A stretch of DNA of 64,000 bases from VRUE01 sp963816785 (GCA_963816785.1 CAWFLL010000004.1:310001-374000); one strand, 5' to 3'. Shown: positions 8,302 to 16,334, numbered from the stretch's first letter. Numbers and translations: made by a program. The notes: generated by a model from the letters alone, not told the origin.

Positions 8302-8334
8302 AGATCATTAGAAATGGATGACGCTCGCTCACCC
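8302..8334 (+). promoter_or_regulatory. Tripartite regulatory site upstream of the coiled-coil gene, copy B'
   Basis: AGATCATTAG, then GGATGACGC, then GCTCACCC, ending 44 bp before the ATG at 8379. It is nearly superimposable on the zwf copy at 380-412. With copy D it makes the spacer between HdeD and the coiled-coil gene a divergent pair of sites, so both genes are probably controlled together. Confidence 0.5.
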
Positions 8335-8378
8335 GCGCATCGCTCATCCTCGGGGCGTCCAATAACAGGAGGTTGAAG

Positions 8379-8837
8379 ATGCCTGCATCAGAAGATCCAC
8401 ACAAGCTTTCAGACGAGCTGGGCAAGCTCTCGGCGCGCGCGAAGGAGGCCAAGGATCGCGCCGCAGCGGCGCGCGAGAAAACCACGGCCGACATCGAGGC
8501 CGACCGAGAGACCGCGCGCGCAGTGGGTGAACAGCAGGCCCAGGCTTTGCGCGAGACGGCCGAAGAGGGAGGCGATCGGATCTCGAATTGGAGGGCCGAC
8601 GTCCAGAAGAGCTGGGACGAGGGCGTCGCCAAGATGCGCGCCGATATCGACTCCCGCAAGGCAGAGCACGACGTGCACAAGGCCCAGCACCGGGCCGACC
8701 GGGCAGAGGAAGAGGCGCGGTTCGCGATCGACTTCGCGTACTCGGCGGTGGTCGAGGCGGAGTACACCGTGCTCGACGCGGCTCTCGCGCGGGTGGAGGC
8801 CGAAAACCTGTCACAGGAGCCGGCCCAGGGCTCCTGA
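8379..8837 (+). CDS. Coiled-coil protein of unknown function
   Basis: A 152-residue, highly charged protein rich in Ala, Glu, Asp, Arg and Lys with heptad character along most of its length, including KLSARAKEAKDRAAAAREK and HRADRAEEEARFAIDFAYS. No signal peptide, membrane helix or catalytic motif is visible. A strong AGGAGG ribosome site (8366-8371) sets the ATG at 8379. It sits divergently from HdeD with a shared pair of regulatory sites and directly before the LAL regulator, so a stress role is plausible. I do not recognise a named family. Confidence 0.7.
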   Translation: MPASEDPHKLSDELGKLSARAKEAKDRAAAAREKTTADIEADRETARAVGEQQAQALRETAEEGGDRISNWRADVQKSWDEGVAKMRADIDSRKAEHDVHKAQHRADRAEEEARFAIDFAYSAVVEAEYTVLDAALARVEAENLSQEPAQGS

Positions 8838-8867
8838 GGCTGAGTGAAGCCATAAGGCGCGGAGGGC

Positions 8868-11672
8868 TTGACCCCGCAGGTCCTCCGCGTACACATTCGT
8901 CCGCAGGTTGCGCGGGCGCAGGCGCGCGGCGATACTGGTTGCCATGAGCCGCAGCCTGAGCCGCAGGAGTGCGGAAACGGGACCGGAACGTCGCGAATCC
9001 GGCCTCCCCCTCCAGAACATCCGCGCACAGCAACGCAAGAGCGATCGGCTCAAGGGGCATTGGTTCGTCGCGAGGCGCTGTTCGAGCAACTCACGGCGGC
9101 CCCCGCCGACTGGGTGGTTCTCATCTGCGGTCCAGCGGGCTGCGGCAAGACGATGCTGCTGCGCACGTGGCTCGACGCCGACGAGCGCTCCCGGCAAACG
9201 GCGTGGGTGGCGGTCGAGCCCGGTGAGCGGGACGCGCAGCGCTTCTGGCTCTCGTTGATCGACGCGCTCGCCGGCGAGATCGACGGCTCGGTCGAACGGA
9301 TCAGCCCTGCGCCGGAATTTCATGGCGAGGCCGTGGTCGAGCGGCTACTCGAAGACCTACGTTCGGTGGAAGAGCCGCGCGTGCTGGTGATCGACGACCT
9401 GCATGAGCTCCAGTCGCCGGAGGCATTGAGGTGGCTGGAGCTGTTCATCGCCCGGCGCCCCGCAAGCCTGCGGATCATGTTGACGAGCCGCACGCAGCCG
9501 CAGCTCAACCTACATCGCCTGCGCCTGGCCGGCGAACTGATCGAGATCGGAGCCTCGGACCTGCGCTTTTCCCGCGAGGAGGCGGCCGAGCTGCTGCGGT
9601 CGAGCGGGATCGAGCTCGCAGATGAGGCGGTGGCCCTGCTTAACGAGCGGACGGAGGGTTGGGTCGCGGGTCTGCGGCTGGCTGCGATCTCGCTCGCCGG
9701 GCATCCCGACCCGGAACGGTTGGTGCGCAAATTCTCCGGCAGCGAGCGGAGCGTCGCGGCGTATCTGATGGCCGAGGTGCTGGAGCACCATTCGCCCGAC
9801 GTGCGCGAGCTCCTGCTGCGGACGTCGATCCTCGACCAGGTCACAGGACAGCTTGCCGACGCGCTCACCGGCCGGTCAGGCTCTGAGAGGATCCTGCTCG
9901 ACCTCGAGGAGGCAAACGCGTTCGTCACGTCACTCGACGCTGAGCGAACCTGGTTTCGCTACCACCACCTCTTCGCCGACTTCCTGCGGCTCGAGCTGCG
10001 CCGTTCCAACCCCGCCAGCATCGACTCCCTTCACCGCGCGGCGGCACGCTGGTTTGAGGAGCACGGGCATCCGGCGGAAGCGATTCAGCACGCTCAGGCC
10101 GCATCGGAGTGGACGTATGCGGCGCGTCTAATCGCCGACAGCTACACCAGCCTGATCCTCGATGGTCGCCTGGAAACCCTCCGCGGGCTCCTGGGAACGT
10201 TCCCTCCAAAGGCGCCGGCCGAGGATGCCGAGCTGGCGATCGTGCTGGCCGGCGGGCGGCTGTTCGAGGAGAGACCTGACGACACCGACGCATTTATCGA
10301 GGTGGCCGAGAACCTGGCCGCGACGGTGCCCGCCGAGCGGCGCTGGCGCTTCGACTTGCGCCTCGCCAGCACCAAGCTGTGGCTCGCTCGGCGTCGGGTC
10401 GACCTCGCCGCCGCGCTTGAGGCGATGCGTGCCGTGGAGGCGGTCTTGGCGGCGCAGCCGGCAAGGGACATCGCTCGGGCGGCCGACCACCGCGCCGCCG
10501 CCGTCATGAACCTCGGCATCGCGGAGCTCTGGTCGCTTCGGACCACGGACGGCCGCCGGCACCTCGAGGAGGGCCTGTCCTTGGCGCGGCAAGCCGAGCG
10601 CCCCTACCTGGAGATCGGTTGCCTCGCCCACCTCGGAATCGCCGCGCCGGAGGCGGGAGGGTCGGTCCTGGACGGGGTTCGCTACGCCGAGCAGGCGATC
10701 ACCAGGGCCGAGGCACTCGGCTGGGAGGAGGACTCGATCATTACCCCGGCGCTCGCGATTGGAGGAGTCGGGCTCATGTGGCTCGGCCGGTTCGCGGAGG
10801 CGGAACGGCGGTTGGAGCGCGCGGATCGGGCGCTGAGGCGTGAGGCAGACCCAATGACCACGCTCCTCTTGCGCTGGGCGACCGGCCTGCTGCGCCTGAT
10901 CCAGGGTCGGTTCGCGGAGGCGCTGGCAGCGTTCACCGAGGCGCAGCGGCTGAAGTCGCAGATGAGCAAAGAGGTTCGTACGATCGAGCCGCGGGGAGTC
11001 CTGCTCCAGGCGCAGGTGCGGATCGGCGAGACCGCGGCTGCCAGTGCCGCCCTCGCAGAGCTCGACGAAGACGAGCGCGACCGCGCCCTGGTCCGGATTG
11101 CCGCCGCGGAGATCCATCTGACGGAGGACGATCCCGAAGCGGCGCTCGACGTGCTGGCGCCGGTGATCGAGGGCTCCGCTCGGGCGGCCCACTCGACGAC
11201 TTCGTTGATCGACGCGCTGCTTTTCGAGGCCCTCGCGCGGGACCGGCTTGGTGACGCCCGCGCGACGGAGGAGGCGATCGAGCGCGCGCTCGAGCTCGCG
11301 GAGCCCGAGGGGATCATCGTGCCGTTTGCGGTCGCACCGGTCGCCGACCTGTTGGAGCGTCATCCAAGGCACCGCACCGCCCACCCGGCGCTGCTCTCCG
11401 AGATCCTCAACGTGCTTGCCGGCTCGTCCACGAGGCTGCGCGGCGCGGTGCCGGCGCCGCGCGACGAGCTGAGCGAGGCCGAGCTGCGGGTCGTCAGATT
11501 CCTCTCGAGCAACCTGAAGGCGCCGGAGATCGCAGCTGAGCTGTTCGTCTCGCCGAACACGGTGCGGACCCACCTGCGGCACATCTACTCCAAGCTCGAC
11601 GCGCACAGCCGTGCCGAGGCGGTCGAGCGGGCACGCGAGCTCGGGCTGCTCGCGCCTTCGCGGATCCGCTAG
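8868..11672 (+). CDS. LAL-type (MalT-like) LuxR-family transcriptional regulator
   Basis: A large cytoplasmic ATP-dependent regulator of up to about 934 residues. A Walker A motif (GPAGCGKTMLLRTWL) and Walker B (VLVIDDLHEL) define the STAND NTPase. A helical TPR-like sensor region follows, and the C-terminus carries a LuxR helix-turn-helix (LSEAELRVVRFLSSNLKAPE, then SPNTVRTHLRHIYSKL). The true start is uncertain. TTG at 8868 has GGAGG too close; TTG at 9060 would remove the poorly conserved lead. Another frame from ATG 8944 encodes a plausible N-terminus, so an indel is possible. It is the obvious candidate to bind the tripartite sites around it. Confidence 0.88.
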   Translation: MTPQVLRVHIRPQVARAQARGDTGCHEPQPEPQECGNGTGTSRIRPPPPEHPRTATQERSAQGALVRREALFEQLTAAPADWVVLICGPAGCGKTMLLRTWLDADERSRQTAWVAVEPGERDAQRFWLSLIDALAGEIDGSVERISPAPEFHGEAVVERLLEDLRSVEEPRVLVIDDLHELQSPEALRWLELFIARRPASLRIMLTSRTQPQLNLHRLRLAGELIEIGASDLRFSREEAAELLRSSGIELADEAVALLNERTEGWVAGLRLAAISLAGHPDPERLVRKFSGSERSVAAYLMAEVLEHHSPDVRELLLRTSILDQVTGQLADALTGRSGSERILLDLEEANAFVTSLDAERTWFRYHHLFADFLRLELRRSNPASIDSLHRAAARWFEEHGHPAEAIQHAQAASEWTYAARLIADSYTSLILDGRLETLRGLLGTFPPKAPAEDAELAIVLAGGRLFEERPDDTDAFIEVAENLAATVPAERRWRFDLRLASTKLWLARRRVDLAAALEAMRAVEAVLAAQPARDIARAADHRAAAVMNLGIAELWSLRTTDGRRHLEEGLSLARQAERPYLEIGCLAHLGIAAPEAGGSVLDGVRYAEQAITRAEALGWEEDSIITPALAIGGVGLMWLGRFAEAERRLERADRALRREADPMTTLLLRWATGLLRLIQGRFAEALAAFTEAQRLKSQMSKEVRTIEPRGVLLQAQVRIGETAAASAALAELDEDERDRALVRIAAAEIHLTEDDPEAALDVLAPVIEGSARAAHSTTSLIDALLFEALARDRLGDARATEEAIERALELAEPEGIIVPFAVAPVADLLERHPRHRTAHPALLSEILNVLAGSSTRLRGAVPAPRDELSEAELRVVRFLSSNLKAPEIAAELFVSPNTVRTHLRHIYSKLDAHSRAEAVERARELGLLAPSRIR

Positions 11673-11905
11673 GTCAGGGACTGCGTCGTCGACCAGCTGA
11701 GCTCCAGCGCAAGCTGGACCCGGTCGTCATCTGACTTGCTGACCCACTTCAGCATCATCTCGTCGGAGACGGGGACCGTGACCTGCCCATCAGGGCCCAG
11801 CTTCATCGGGCCGCCCGTCATCAGCGCATATGCAATGTCGGTCAATCGCTCTGCGGCATGCTGGCGCGTGAGACGTTCGCTCTTCTCGTTCGTCGACACG
11901 CTCAC
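11669..11905 (-). CDS. Amphi-Trp domain-containing protein
   Basis: A 78-residue protein that matches the small amphi-Trp domain: RQHAAERLTDIAYALMTGG, a short turn with LGPDGQVTVPVSDEMMLKW, and a terminal strand LALELSWS. The molecular role of this domain is not well established. A GTG start at 11905 is used. It is convergent with the LAL regulator (stops overlap by about 4 bp) and has copy E1 of the tripartite site only about 24 bp upstream, suggesting it belongs to the same regulon. Confidence 0.75.
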   Translation of the reverse strand: MSVSTNEKSERLTRQHAAERLTDIAYALMTGGPMKLGPDGQVTVPVSDEMMLKWVSKSDDDRVQLALELSWSTTQSLT

Positions 11906-11928
11906 TGCAAGCAGTCTCCGCGCTATGT

Positions 11929-11965
11929 GGGTGAGCGGCCATCACGCGATTCGGGTGATTCGTCG
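11929..11965 (-). promoter_or_regulatory. Tripartite regulatory site upstream of the amphi-Trp gene, copy E1
   Basis: Read leftward: GAATCACCC, then GTGATGGC, then CTCACCC. It is back to back with copy E2 (11984-12016), which faces right, so this 160-bp spacer is a symmetric divergent control region. The site ends about 24 bp from the GTG start. Confidence 0.55.
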
Positions 11966-11983
11966 TCTTTAAACCCGAGGCGA

Positions 11984-12016
11984 GCGAATCACTCGTTGAG
12001 TGATGACTGATCACCC
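11984..12016 (+). promoter_or_regulatory. Tripartite regulatory site upstream of the mini-ORF and VOC gene, copy E2
   Basis: GAATCACTC (11986-11994), GTGATGAC (12000-12007) and ATCACCC (12010-12016). All three blocks match the consensus, making it the clearest copy. It lies about 61 bp before the 13-codon ORF at 12078. A weaker rightward look-alike (GTGATCGATGACTGATCCCC) follows the VOC gene at about 12526-12545. Confidence 0.6.
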
Positions 12017-12077
12017 AGGCGCCTCTGAGACCGCCTGCGAGGACCGAAACGGCCAGGCGCTGAAAGGAGACACGAAG

Positions 12078-12119
12078 ATGGCCACACACTTCTGCGAAGC
12101 GCAGACGGCCACCTTCTGA
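12078..12119 (+). CDS. 13-residue ORF with a strong ribosome site (possible leader peptide)
   Basis: AAAGGAGA at 12062-12069 is ideally spaced before ATG 12078, which encodes MATHFCEAQTATF and then TGA. It lies between regulatory copy E2 and the VOC gene start at 12143 (23-base gap). So short an ORF with so good an initiation signal could be a leader peptide coupling translation to the VOC gene, a microprotein, or the stump of a lost gene. Confidence 0.35.
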   Translation: MATHFCEAQTATF

Positions 12120-12142
12120 CAGGCTCAGTCGCGACCAACGAG

Positions 12143-12499
12143 ATGAGCGCGATCACCCACCTCTTCGCTGGTGTCCCGGTCTCCGATCTCGACGCCAGCA
12201 TCGATTGGTATACGCGGTTCTTCGGGCGACCCCCAGACCGTCGCGTCGGGGAAGAGATGCTCTGGGAGATCGACGAGCCTGCCTGGCTCTTCATCGAGCC
12301 GAACGCGGCACAGGCGGGCGCGGGCCGGATCACCCTGGCCGTCGCTGGGCTCGACGCGCTCCTCGAGCGCCTCGCTGCCCAGCGCATCGAGCACGAGCCA
12401 ATCGAGACCTACTCGAACGGCGTCCGCCACGTGAACATCCCCGATCCGGATGGGAACACGATCGCGTTCGCCGAGCCGCCCCACGCCGCGAGTGGGTGA
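12143..12499 (+). CDS. VOC-superfamily (glyoxalase/bleomycin-resistance fold) protein
   Basis: A 118-residue cytoplasmic protein with two beta-alpha-beta-beta-beta modules. The first opens HLFAGVPVSDLDASIDWYTR, and the second ends in HVNIPDPDGNTIAFAEPP, the typical VOC C-terminal signature with its metal-ligand Glu region. Single-module proteins like this act as dimers in metal-dependent isomerase, dioxygenase or resistance reactions; the substrate is unknown. Copy E2 and the small ORF lie upstream. Confidence 0.8.
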   Translation: MSAITHLFAGVPVSDLDASIDWYTRFFGRPPDRRVGEEMLWEIDEPAWLFIEPNAAQAGAGRITLAVAGLDALLERLAAQRIEHEPIETYSNGVRHVNIPDPDGNTIAFAEPPHAASG

Positions 12500-12729
12500 T
12501 CCTCGATCGGCTGGAACCGGGCTTCGTGATCGATGACTGATCCCCAGCCTCCGCACACCCAGATGACGCGCCCCCGGGCGCACGCGGACTAGGAATCAAT
12601 CATCCAGCCGTACCGGAGGCTCCCCCCAAAAACGCGGAACCCGTGATAAGCGGGTTTCCGTCCTACATTGGGGGCCCGATTCTTAGCCGGCAGTAACTTG
12701 CCCGGCTCCCGAAGCGGGTTTCCGGTTAG
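12500..12729. other. Gene-free spacer with hairpins flanking a tRNA-Pro scar
   Basis: No gene is seen. The stretch contains a weak copy of the tripartite motif (about 12512-12545), a hairpin-like GGAACCCG-TGATAAG-CGGGTTTCC at about 12638-12660, and a second GCGGGTTTCCG at about 12713-12723 just before the tRNA-Pro fragment. A similar sequence (GAGCGGGCTTTCGG) precedes the third fragment near 16320, so this flank is probably the natural downstream terminator region of tRNA-Pro carried with the scar. Confidence 0.4.
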
Positions 12730-12885
12730 TCGGGGAGGCCGGATTTGAACCGGCGACCGCTCGGCCCCCCAGCCGGAGCACACAACTGCCATATGCGTCC
12801 GGACGCGTCCCATGCGTCCCCCACGTCCCCGGCTCGGGACGCATCGGACACATAAGACGATGCAGCCGGTACCAAAAGCGGTACC
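12730..12885 (-). repeat. tRNA-Pro 3'-half plus arm repeat, unit 1 (attachment-site-like)
   Basis: On the minus strand this is the 3' half of tRNA-Pro(GGG) (acceptor, T-arm, and anticodon loop up to about 12775), identical over most bases to the intact gene at 20635-20708. Instead of the 5' half, about 110 bases follow that are shared with units 2 and 3. They hold several ATGCGTCC/GGACGCAT octamers in both orientations and end in two GGTACC boxes at 12868-12873 and 12880-12885. The layout resembles a recombinase attachment core with arm-type sites. Confidence 0.75.
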
Positions 12886-12969
12886 ACGCCATGGTCACAG
12901 GCTCGATCCCGGGCTGCCCGCCTGCCCCGCACAATCCCAGCTCGGCACGCATGTCAGCGGGCGGCTCGC

Positions 12970-14349
12970 TCAGGAGGCTGCTCCCGCCTCGGAGCCCCAC
13001 CAGCGCCGCTTCTCGACGTAGGCAGGCGGGAGCGTGACGTTCAGCTGCTCCGCGAGCGCTAGCCAGCGAAGCGCGCCGTCGTAATCCTTCCAGCGGGCGT
13101 CGTTATCTGCGCACCTGAGTGCCAGCTCCACCGCCTCTTGATGATCGGCAGCCGACTCTGCCAAGTCCTCGCCATGAAGGGCGGGTACGTCTTCGAGTGT
13201 CGGCTGCTCTTCCTCCCCACCGGTGAGGTAGGGCGCCAGGTACTTGGCAGCGATCTTCGCAGGCGGCCACCACAGCGGCACTGCGCCGGCTGCCGACTCT
13301 GCGTCCGAGCCTGCCACTCCGGACCGCAGGTATAGGGGTGCGGCCCCGGTCAGCAGCGTCCCGCGCAGGACCAGTCGGAACTGGCCTTTGGGCAGCGCCG
13401 GGTCGGCGCAGGAGGCGATCGATTCGGCCGCCACGTCGGCCTGCTGGGCGGCCAGGCCGCCCTGCTTGATTGGAAACCAGATCGCATCGCCGGCGGCGTA
13501 GACCCTGGACAGCCCTTCGACCCGCATGTGGAGGTCGGTCCCGATGAATCCGAACGGTCCCTGGGGGACGCCGGGAATCGGCGCGACGCTGAGCCGCGGC
13601 AGGGCGACGACACGATCCGCCTCGACCAGCGCGCCGTTTGCGAGAACGAGGCCCTCCGGCTCGACCGCCGTCGGTGCGCGGGATCCGCGGAACTCGATTC
13701 CCGCAGTCTTCAAGAGGGCCGCAAGCGCCTCGCCGGCGCGCCGTCCGAACATCGCAAGGGGCCGATCCTCCTCGGTTGCCAGGACCAGCTCGACGCCCTC
13801 AAGGGCCCGCTGGCGGGCATGGTGGGCGGTTAGCAGGGCGAGCTCGTAGAGCGGCAGCACCCAGCTAAGTCCCGCCGGCGCGGCGAACGCGATCCGCCGC
13901 ACCTTGCCAGCCTCGAGCTGGTCGAGGAGCGTGCGGTAGGCGGCGTTGGCGACCGGGCTCGCATCGTAGTTGAGGGCGCCCCTCAACTGCTCCGTGGCGC
14001 GGGCCCCCAGCGCGAGGAGCAGGGCGTCGTAGCCGAGCTCGGCGCCGCTCTGGGTGGTGACGATGCGCCGGTCGGGGTCGACTGCCGTGAGGACGTCCTC
14101 GCGGAAATCGGCCTCCCGCTCCTGGGCCAGAACGTCCAGGCGAAGAGACTGCCCCTCGCCAAGGCTGAAGGGTTCGGCGATGGCAAGGGGTCGGTAGGTC
14201 ATCTCGCGGCCCTCGGAAATCAGCTCAACCCGGACTCGGTCGTGCATCAGGTGATGAAGGGCGAGCAGCGCCTCGGCGCCGGCGACACCGCCGCCGACGA
14301 TCACGACCCTGAAGGGAGCGCCGTTGGCTGTCTCGGTCTCGGTATGCAT
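12970..14349 (-). CDS. FAD-dependent pyridine nucleotide-disulphide oxidoreductase (NDH-2/SQR-like)
   Basis: A roughly 459-residue flavoprotein. FAD-binding VVIVGGGVAGAEALLAL opens the protein. A second nucleotide-binding half is less obvious, and the late YAAGDAIWFPIKQGGLAAQQAD segment is the conserved FAD-contacting motif of NADH dehydrogenase-2 and sulfide:quinone reductase-like enzymes. No redox CxxxxC pair typical of disulphide reductases is seen. The ATG at 14349 is preferred because homology begins there; the frame stays open about 34 codons further upstream. It is the only gene in the first tRNA-Pro-bounded cassette (12730-14517). Confidence 0.82.
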   Translation of the reverse strand: MHTETETANGAPFRVVIVGGGVAGAEALLALHHLMHDRVRVELISEGREMTYRPLAIAEPFSLGEGQSLRLDVLAQEREADFREDVLTAVDPDRRIVTTQSGAELGYDALLLALGARATEQLRGALNYDASPVANAAYRTLLDQLEAGKVRRIAFAAPAGLSWVLPLYELALLTAHHARQRALEGVELVLATEEDRPLAMFGRRAGEALAALLKTAGIEFRGSRAPTAVEPEGLVLANGALVEADRVVALPRLSVAPIPGVPQGPFGFIGTDLHMRVEGLSRVYAAGDAIWFPIKQGGLAAQQADVAAESIASCADPALPKGQFRLVLRGTLLTGAAPLYLRSGVAGSDAESAAGAVPLWWPPAKIAAKYLAPYLTGGEEEQPTLEDVPALHGEDLAESAADHQEAVELALRCADNDARWKDYDGALRWLALAEQLNVTLPPAYVEKRRWWGSEAGAAS

Positions 14350-14516
14350 CGGCGCGACCTTAGCGCGGCAACGCCCTTGGCCGATTGGGACCTCAGCTCT
14401 AACGTTTCCCGCGATGTCGAACTCTCGCTGTCGTCTTCCCGTAGCAGGCAATTCGAAGGTTCAGCGACGGTTCCTCTGAAGACAGAAGCTCGCCTCGGAA
14501 GCTGGCTTCGCGTGAA

Positions 14517-14670
14517 TCGGGGAGGCCGGATTTGAACCTGCGACCGCTCGGCCCCCAGCCGCAGGACGCGACTGCCATATGCGTCCGGACGCGTCCCATG
14601 CGTCTATTGCGTCCCCGGCTCGGGACGCAACGGACAGATCGGACGATGCGTCCGGTACCAAAGCGGTACC
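14517..14670 (-). repeat. tRNA-Pro 3'-half plus arm repeat, unit 2
   Basis: Same organisation as unit 1: 3' half of tRNA-Pro (one T-stem base changed, CCTGCG for CCGGCG), ATGCGTCC and GGACGC octamers, and a pair of GGTACC boxes (14654-14659, 14665-14670). The spacer between the boxes is one A shorter. It separates the oxidoreductase cassette from the secreted-protein cassette. The flanks 14350-14516 and 14671-14828 carry no recognisable gene. Confidence 0.75.
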
Positions 14671-14828
14671 AGGCCCCGGTGGTGACGAGACGCTCACCTG
14701 GCCAAGTGTCGTCGCGCCCATCCCGCGAAGACGGCTCGCTCGCAGGGTCTAACGAGACAGGGAGCGCAGCAGGTAATCACGGCATCAGGGCGGTGGTGGC
14801 CACTTGCTTTTCGCCGCTCTGGTGCTCG

Positions 14829-14850
14829 CCGCCGGAGGCGCCTCCGGCGG
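14829..14850. terminator. Perfect 22-nt palindrome downstream of the secreted-protein gene
   Basis: CCGCCGGAGGC is followed directly by its reverse complement (14829-14850). It lies 28 bases past the end of the leftward 106-residue gene and could act as its terminator or extrude as a cruciform. Confidence 0.45.
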
Positions 14851-14877
14851 GCTAGGTCAGTGATTCTGGCAGCCCGA

Positions 14878-15198
14878 TTATTCTATGCCGGCGCAGACGA
14901 TCCGCTTGTGGTGGATGACGACGTCGTAGACGTGGGAGGGGGCCCGGGCGATGACCACGAAGGCGCAGCGGTTGCCGTTTTCCCCTTCGAGGCGGGCGAC
15001 GCAGTCGACGCGGTGGTAGGACTGGCGCCTGCAGGGGCCGACGCCCCAGTTGGCGCAGCCGCTGGTCTGGGCGCATAGGTTCGCCGTTTCCTTGCGGATT
15101 TCGGACTTGGCGTAGCCCATCGGCACGACGTGGGCCTGCGCCGCCGCGGCGGCCACGAGAAGCACGACGACGGCCGTCAGCGCCAGCTTGATGTGCAT
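14878..15198 (-). CDS. Small secreted cysteine-rich protein
   Basis: A 106-residue protein with a clear signal peptide (MHIKLALTAVVVLLVAAAAA, cleavage near AQA). The mature part has five cysteines (LCAQTSGCANWG, PCRRQSYHR, DCVARL, RCAFVV, VCAGIE), which suggests disulphide bonding outside the cytoplasm. The ATG at 15198 has GAGGAGGAG directly upstream; the longer frame is unlikely. I do not recognise the family. It lies in the second tRNA-Pro-bounded cassette. Confidence 0.65.
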   Translation of the reverse strand: MHIKLALTAVVVLLVAAAAAQAHVVPMGYAKSEIRKETANLCAQTSGCANWGVGPCRRQSYHRVDCVARLEGENGNRCAFVVIARAPSHVYDVVIHHKRIVCAGIE

Positions 15199-15762
15199 GC
15201 TCTCCTCCTCGCTAGTGTGCGCCGATCCTAAAGCGCTCGGGCTGCGGGGCACAATCCCAATAATGCGGACCCCGGGCCTCGAACGCCTTGATCACTTCCC
15301 TGCTAAGAGACATTCCAGAACGCTGGTTTGAGCCAGCGTGCCTGGCCATCGATGGTTCTAACGCCGCCAGCCTTCAGGCGCACAAAGATCGAGGCGTGGC
15401 CGCGGCCCGGCACGGGAGTAGGCACAGCCTTATCGAGCTCGACCGAAAGGCTGGCAGCGCCCTCTTCGAGGGGACCTCTAGAGCTGGAACCGAAGCGTTC
15501 TTACCGCCAACGCCAGCGCCTTGAAGACACCGCCGAGGGGGCCCGTTGCGCGAATCACATCCGGATACCGACGAAGAGCATCGCCGCGTAGTGCGTCGCC
15601 CGGGCCGGCCGACCTCCCACGCATGCTTATCCCCTGCTATTCGAGCTTCTTGCGCTGTGGGAACTCGACCAATCGTTTAGCCGGAGGAGCAGGGTAGGCT
15701 CAACGCAGGCCACTCGCCGCCTCAGCGCGGCAATCGATCCCCCACCGAAAGGCCGGTCCACG
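15199..15762. other. 564-base gene-free stretch
   Basis: Divergent spacer between two secreted-protein genes. Only short ORFs without ribosome sites are seen. One 7-bp inverted repeat (ACGCTGG at 15320-15326 with CCAGCGT at 15333-15339) is visible. Nothing else was identified. Confidence 0.4.
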
Positions 15763-16296
15763 ATGAGTCAAGCCGGATTCTCCCCAGCGCCCCTCGCCCG
15801 CCTCGCCCTCGTCGCCCTATTGGCGATCGCGGCCCTCCCCCTGGCCTCTCCCGCGGCGAGCGCCGTCGCGGCTGGCCCACCGCACTGCAAGACGTCCGGA
15901 TTGGTGATCTGGTCCAACAACGGAGCCGGCGGCGGCACCGCAGGGAGCGTCTTCTACAAGATCAAGTTCACCAACCTCTCCGGCCACGCCTGCACCCTGA
16001 GGGGCTTCCCGCGGGTCGCCGCGGTCAACCTCGCCGGCAAACGGATCGGCGCCCCGGCGCAGCACGAAGCCGGCCAGAAACCGAAAACGGTGAAACTGGC
16101 GAACGGCGCGACGGCGAGCGCCTCGCTGCGGATCGTCGACGCCGGCAACTTCTCGCCCTCGGCCTGCCACCCGGTGACCGCTGCCGGCCTGCGGGTCACG
16201 CCCCCTGGACAGAGCAAATCGAAGCTGGTGCCGCTGCCATTCGGCACCTGCTCTCGCGCCGCGCAGCACACGCTCTCGGTAGCTGTCGTGCGCTAG
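15763..16296 (+). CDS. Secreted DUF4232-domain protein
   Basis: A 177-residue exported protein: a basic N-terminus and hydrophobic ALVALLAIAALPLASPA, with a signal-peptide site near SAVAAGP. One DUF4232 immunoglobulin-like domain follows: CKTSGLVIW, a SVFYKIKFTNLSGHACTLRGFP segment, and a late SACHPVTAAGLRVTPPG with VPLPFGTC. Cysteines are placed as in the family. DUF4232 domains occur in actinobacterial lipoproteins and surface proteins of unknown role. GAAAGG precedes the start. It is the second gene of the middle cassette. Confidence 0.8.
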   Translation: MSQAGFSPAPLARLALVALLAIAALPLASPAASAVAAGPPHCKTSGLVIWSNNGAGGGTAGSVFYKIKFTNLSGHACTLRGFPRVAAVNLAGKRIGAPAQHEAGQKPKTVKLANGATASASLRIVDAGNFSPSACHPVTAAGLRVTPPGQSKSKLVPLPFGTCSRAAQHTLSVAVVR

Positions 16297-16334
16297 GAGG
16301 GGCCGGGTCGCGCTTCCGAGCGGGCTTTCGGTTA

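Noticed and set aside
12638..12660. Rho-independent terminator hairpin after the VOC gene
   Set aside because: The stem has a bulge and no T-tract, and it is repeated next to the tRNA-Pro fragment, so it is better explained as tRNA-flank DNA; recorded only within the spacer entry.
12735..12800. ORFs with GxxFKSGLPD or AGSNPASP-like ends (also near 14530 and 16350)
   Set aside because: These are translations of tRNA T-arm DNA, a familiar spurious signature, not proteins.
12730..12885. Possible second tRNA-Pro gene (also at 14517 and 16335)
   Set aside because: Only the 3' half matches a tRNA; the 5' acceptor strand and D-arm are replaced by the arm repeat, so no cloverleaf can form.
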